In this document: in pieces, positions 61,600 through 64,000 of the stretch
Layout of the letters: each line of letters opens with the position of its first letter
How positions within the stretch are numbered: the stretch's first letter is position 1
Source: an uncultured Selenomonadales bacterium
Lineage (GTDB): Bacteria; Bacillota; Negativicutes; Selenomonadales; Selenomonadaceae
Length of the DNA: 64,000 bases
Assembly (NCBI GenBank): GCA_937901445.1
Contig: CALDHY010000105.1
Location: forward strand, 36,838 to 100,837
Reading direction: 5' to 3'
Notes under the pieces: generated by a model
The model's input: the letters and a program-made list of their open reading frames with translations, nothing else
Told to the model about the DNA's origin: nothing
Databases searched by the model: none
Program-made: the position numbers and the translations under genes

Positions 61600-62014
61600 C
61601 GGTTTTTCTGTCTCCGTCAGGTGAAATCTGCGGTGCATGAAGTTCGCCCCCAAAAAGCATAACGAAATTTTTACCGTCTAAAAAACAAGGTGTTATATCA
61701 GTATTTCCATATTCAAAAAATTCTATATCCCTTGTTTCATCGTAAGGTTCAATAATTTTTCTGTCCTTAATCGGTGCAAAATCCAGCCGTTCATATCCTT
61801 TTAATAAAATTTGGATATCAATATATTTTCTGTGTGCTTCAAATTTTGCTTCTTCAATTCGTTTGGTTGAATATTCCTCAATATTGGCGTAAATTCCATC
61901 GGAAATTTCATATCTGCCAAGCGGAATATCCGAACTTAAACCAATTATAAAATCTTTCGCCTGTTTTTGAATCTGGTTATACCTTGAAATATTTTCCAAA
62001 ATATCGTAAATCAT
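61568..62014 (-). CDS. YhcH/YjgK/YiaL family protein (DUF386)
   Basis: 148 residues. Cupin-like YhcH fold (YEISDGIYANIEEYSTKRIE, KYIDIQILLKGYERLDFAP, FVMLFGGELHAPQ). Family members are linked to sialic acid or sugar metabolism, with anomerase activity suggested. It overlaps the end of the chimeric frame by 32 bp. Codon use here lacks CGCG words, unlike everything upstream. Confidence 0.85.
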   Translation of the reverse strand: MIYDILENISRYNQIQKQAKDFIIGLSSDIPLGRYEISDGIYANIEEYSTKRIEEAKFEAHRKYIDIQILLKGYERLDFAPIKDRKIIEPYDETRDIEFFEYGNTDITPCFLDGKNFVMLFGGELHAPQISPDGDRKTVKKVVVKVRI

Positions 62015-62020
62015 TACGGT

Positions 62021-62822
62021 TTATTCTCCCAGTTCTTTAAGCGCAGCTTCGTAATCTTCTGTTTTTGGAGCTTTACCGTGCCAGCCTGCATTATTTTCCA
62101 TAAAGCTTACGCCCTTACCTTTTATTGTGTTGGCAATAATTGCAACCGGCATGTTTTGAGAGGTTTTAGCTTTTTCGATAGCGTCATATATTTCGTTATA
62201 ATTATGACCGTCAATTTCAATAACTTCCCAATTAAAAGCTTTTATCTTATCCTTAAGATTGTCCAAACCTTTTATATCCTCTGTGTTTCCGTCAATTTGA
62301 AGTCTGTTTCTGTCAATTATTGCGATAAGATTATTCAATTTGTTATGCGAAGCGTTCATAAATCCTTCCCAACAACTGCCTTCTTGAAGCTCACCATCGC
62401 CCATAAGTACAAATGTCTTTGCAGAATTTTTGTCAAGTTTAAGTGCAAGTGCAACTCCGCAAGCTATTGAAAGTCCTTGTCCCAAAGAACCTGTTGCGAC
62501 TTCTACTCCATTGCATAACGGAAACGGGTGACCTTGAAGTTTGGAGTTAAGTTTTCTGAATGTTAAAAGTTCGCTTTCAGGAAAATATCCGCACTGCGAA
62601 AGTACGCTGTAAAGAATTGAAGAAGCATGTCCTTTTGACAGAATAAATCTGTCACGCTCGGAATAATTTTTATCCTTTTCCCATTTTGGCGCAAGCTTCA
62701 TGCATTTATGAAACAAAACAGTCATAAAATCTGCTGATGATAAGGCTCCTCCAATATGCCCCGATTGTGCGTTATAGACCATTTTTATTACATTAATTCT
62801 TGATTTCTGATTCTTTTAACAT
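62021..62822 (-). pseudogene. Transketolase N-terminal subunit with a 5' frameshift
   Basis: The body (62021-62782) is a complete TPP-binding N-terminal transketolase subunit (YNAQSGHIGGALSSADFM, LSKGHASSILYSVLSQCGYF, MGDGELQEGSCWEGFM, GWHGKAP), 253 residues. Such proteins normally start about 16 residues earlier. Upstream, ATG at 62822, overlapping the WecG stop, reads MLKESEIKN, then a single extra T breaks the frame before NVIKMVYNAQ, so a one-base indel is probable. Needs the separate C-terminal subunit, which would lie beyond the chimeric junction. Confidence 0.7.
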
Positions 62823-63538
62823 TTGCTGCTCCATTTTTCTTTTAACACATTTATAATAAACATTGGTAATGTCGGAAATATCCTTTTAAATCGTTCCGGC
62901 TCAAGGATGGTTCTGTATAACCATTCAAGCCCGAGTTTTTGGTATATTTCAGGTGCTCTTTTTATAAACCCCGACCATACGTCAAAACTTCCTCCGACAC
63001 CTATCATTATTGCATCAGGTAAAACTTTTTTTAATTGGTAAATAAATTTTTCCTGCTTTGGAACTCCCATTGCAACAAGTACAATATCGGGCTTGCATAA
63101 TTTTAAATCTTCTATAACATTTTGGCTGTCCCCAAAATATCCGTCTCTTGAATAAATAATATTTATCCCCTGAATTTCGCTTCTTAAATTGTCAACAGTC
63201 TTTTTCAAAACGGTAGGTTTGCTTCCGATTAAGGCCACGGTTTGAGACTTTTTAACAGAACTTTCTAATAGTCTGCGAGCAAAATTTATCCCCGGAATTC
63301 GCTTAACATTGTGTCCCAATATTTTTAAACCTATCTCAACCCCAATTCCGTCAGGAATTACTAATTCCGCAGAATCTATTATCTCCTTTAATTCTTCATC
63401 CTCTTTTGCCATTGCAATAATTTCAGGGTTTATTGTTACAACCTGCCCGCCGGTTTCTTGAATGCGGACAAAAGCCTCCTCTTCGCTGTAGGTGTTAACT
63501 TCAAATCCTTGAATTTTTGCCTTGTCTTGTATCTTCAT
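62816..63538 (-). CDS. WecG/TagA/CpsF-type glycosyltransferase
   Basis: 240 residues. GT26 family: VVTINPEIIAMAKEDEELKE, IPDGIGVEIGLKILGHN, LVAMGVPKQEKFIYQLK and GVGGSFDVWSGFIKRAP, GLEWLYRTILEPERF. Transfers ManNAc(A) or a similar sugar onto undecaprenyl-linked intermediates in cell-surface polysaccharide synthesis. A membrane-anchoring amphipathic end is present. Confidence 0.93.
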   Translation of the reverse strand: MKIQDKAKIQGFEVNTYSEEEAFVRIQETGGQVVTINPEIIAMAKEDEELKEIIDSAELVIPDGIGVEIGLKILGHNVKRIPGINFARRLLESSVKKSQTVALIGSKPTVLKKTVDNLRSEIQGINIIYSRDGYFGDSQNVIEDLKLCKPDIVLVAMGVPKQEKFIYQLKKVLPDAIMIGVGGSFDVWSGFIKRAPEIYQKLGLEWLYRTILEPERFKRIFPTLPMFIINVLKEKWSSKC

Positions 63539-63565
63539 ATCAAAATTTTACTCTCATTAAAAATT

Positions 63566-64000
63566 TTAATCAATTACCTTTGCAAGTTTAAAAAGATAAT
63601 CTTCCTTTGCTCCCAAATGTAACCCGACAGGTATAAAATGTTCTTTATATTTTTCAACGGCATACCTGTCTGTCATCCCTGAAATATAGTCCGTTACAAT
63701 TCTCTCAATTTTATCTTCCGGACAGACATTTTTAAGCATATCTTTGTATAAGAAAAATAATTCTCTGACAACATGGCGGGCTTTGACTTCCTCAAGTTTT
63801 GCCGGTGAATCAACATAAACCGTCTGAAACATATATTCACGAAGTTTTGTCGTATAATGCCAGCATTCATCACTCATTGTAACCTTAGGTTTATCCTTTG
63901 AGTTTTTTATAACATCGTTAATCATTAAGCTTAATCTCTTATTTTGCTCCGATGAAAAATACTCTATGCATTCTTTTGGTAAATCGCTTTCAGATAGATC
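63566..64000 (-). CDS. Deoxyguanosinetriphosphate triphosphohydrolase C-terminus, 5' end outside window
   Basis: The frame is open to base 64000. The 145 visible residues (KVTMSDECWHYTTKLREYMF, EDKIERIVTDYISGMTDRYA, HLGAKEDYLFK) match the C-terminal part of dGTPase-like HD-domain proteins; the HD metal motif itself lies beyond the edge. dGTPases hydrolyse dNTPs and control dNTP pools. Confidence 0.75.
   Translation of the reverse strand, partial: DLSESDLPKECIEYFSSEQNKRLSLMINDVIKNSKDKPKVTMSDECWHYTTKLREYMFQTVYVDSPAKLEEVKARHVVRELFFLYKDMLKNVCPEDKIERIVTDYISGMTDRYAVEKYKEHFIPVGLHLGAKEDYLFKLAKVID

Noticed and set aside
1..64000. tRNA, rRNA, CRISPR arrays, IS elements, prophage genes
   Set aside because: None recognised on reading both strands; no transposase, integrase or structural phage proteins among the frames

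Overview
The window looks like part of a motile, anaerobic diderm Firmicute (Negativicutes, Selenomonadales-like), most likely from a metagenome assembly. Supporting evidence: an lpxD/OmpH (Skp) outer-membrane cluster occurs together with Firmicute-type genes (whiA, coaX, rqcH, a Bacillus-ordered che/sigD/swrB block), a reverse rubrerythrin and a NrdG-type activase. The DNA is AT-rich but full of CGCG-containing words up to about 61.3 kb. No tRNA, rRNA, CRISPR array or insertion sequence was recognised.

Layout. 1-7 kb: histidine genes hisC (cut by the window edge) and hisB, whiA, a one-domain CHR transporter, a ROK kinase, and an operon of secreted CsgG-like proteins whose first gene is frameshifted. 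7-16 kb: an accessory stretch with an HNH nuclease and small partner, an alanine symporter, rtcB, a CDF metal exporter, and an MmeI-like restriction-methylation enzyme bracketed by two unannotated loci for tiny hydrophobic peptides. The second of these has the parts of a type I toxin-antitoxin system: a 27-residue Fst/Ldr-like peptide and a divergent RNA of about 60 nt with a 13-nt exact antisense match over the peptide's start codon. 16-23 kb: sucDC, envelope-associated secreted proteins, lpxD and three OmpH-like proteins. 23-35 kb: nrdG, rqcH, then swrB-like, FapA, sigD, cheD, cheC, cheW, cheA, cheB. 35-47 kb: HAD hydrolase, DUF1294, tsaC-prmC-prfA, paaK-ACT, hydrolases, a sodium:solute symporter, rubrerythrin and metQ. 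47-51 kb: two adjacent DUF262 (GmrSD-like) proteins. 51-61 kb: gatB, gph-like, YbaK-like, coaX, nitroreductase, dusB, surE, three TPR proteins and ahcY.

Two genome-wide signals stand out. (1) Palindromic arrays of a 7-nt word, RYTARGG, sit directly behind stop codons, sometimes sharing the TAA/TAG, with the G-rich arm first in the transcript. Related palindromes use other words. (2) The 9-mer TCGCGCAGA is strongly over-represented on both strands, resembling a DNA uptake word.

The assembly needs care. Bases 33233-33250 inside cheA equal an Illumina adapter. The ahcY gene changes at about 61.32 kb, in frame, into the C-terminus of an unrelated radical-SAM protein, and base composition changes there too, so 61.3-64 kb (YhcH, transketolase N-subunit, WecG-type glycosyltransferase, dGTPase) is probably from another genome or newly acquired.
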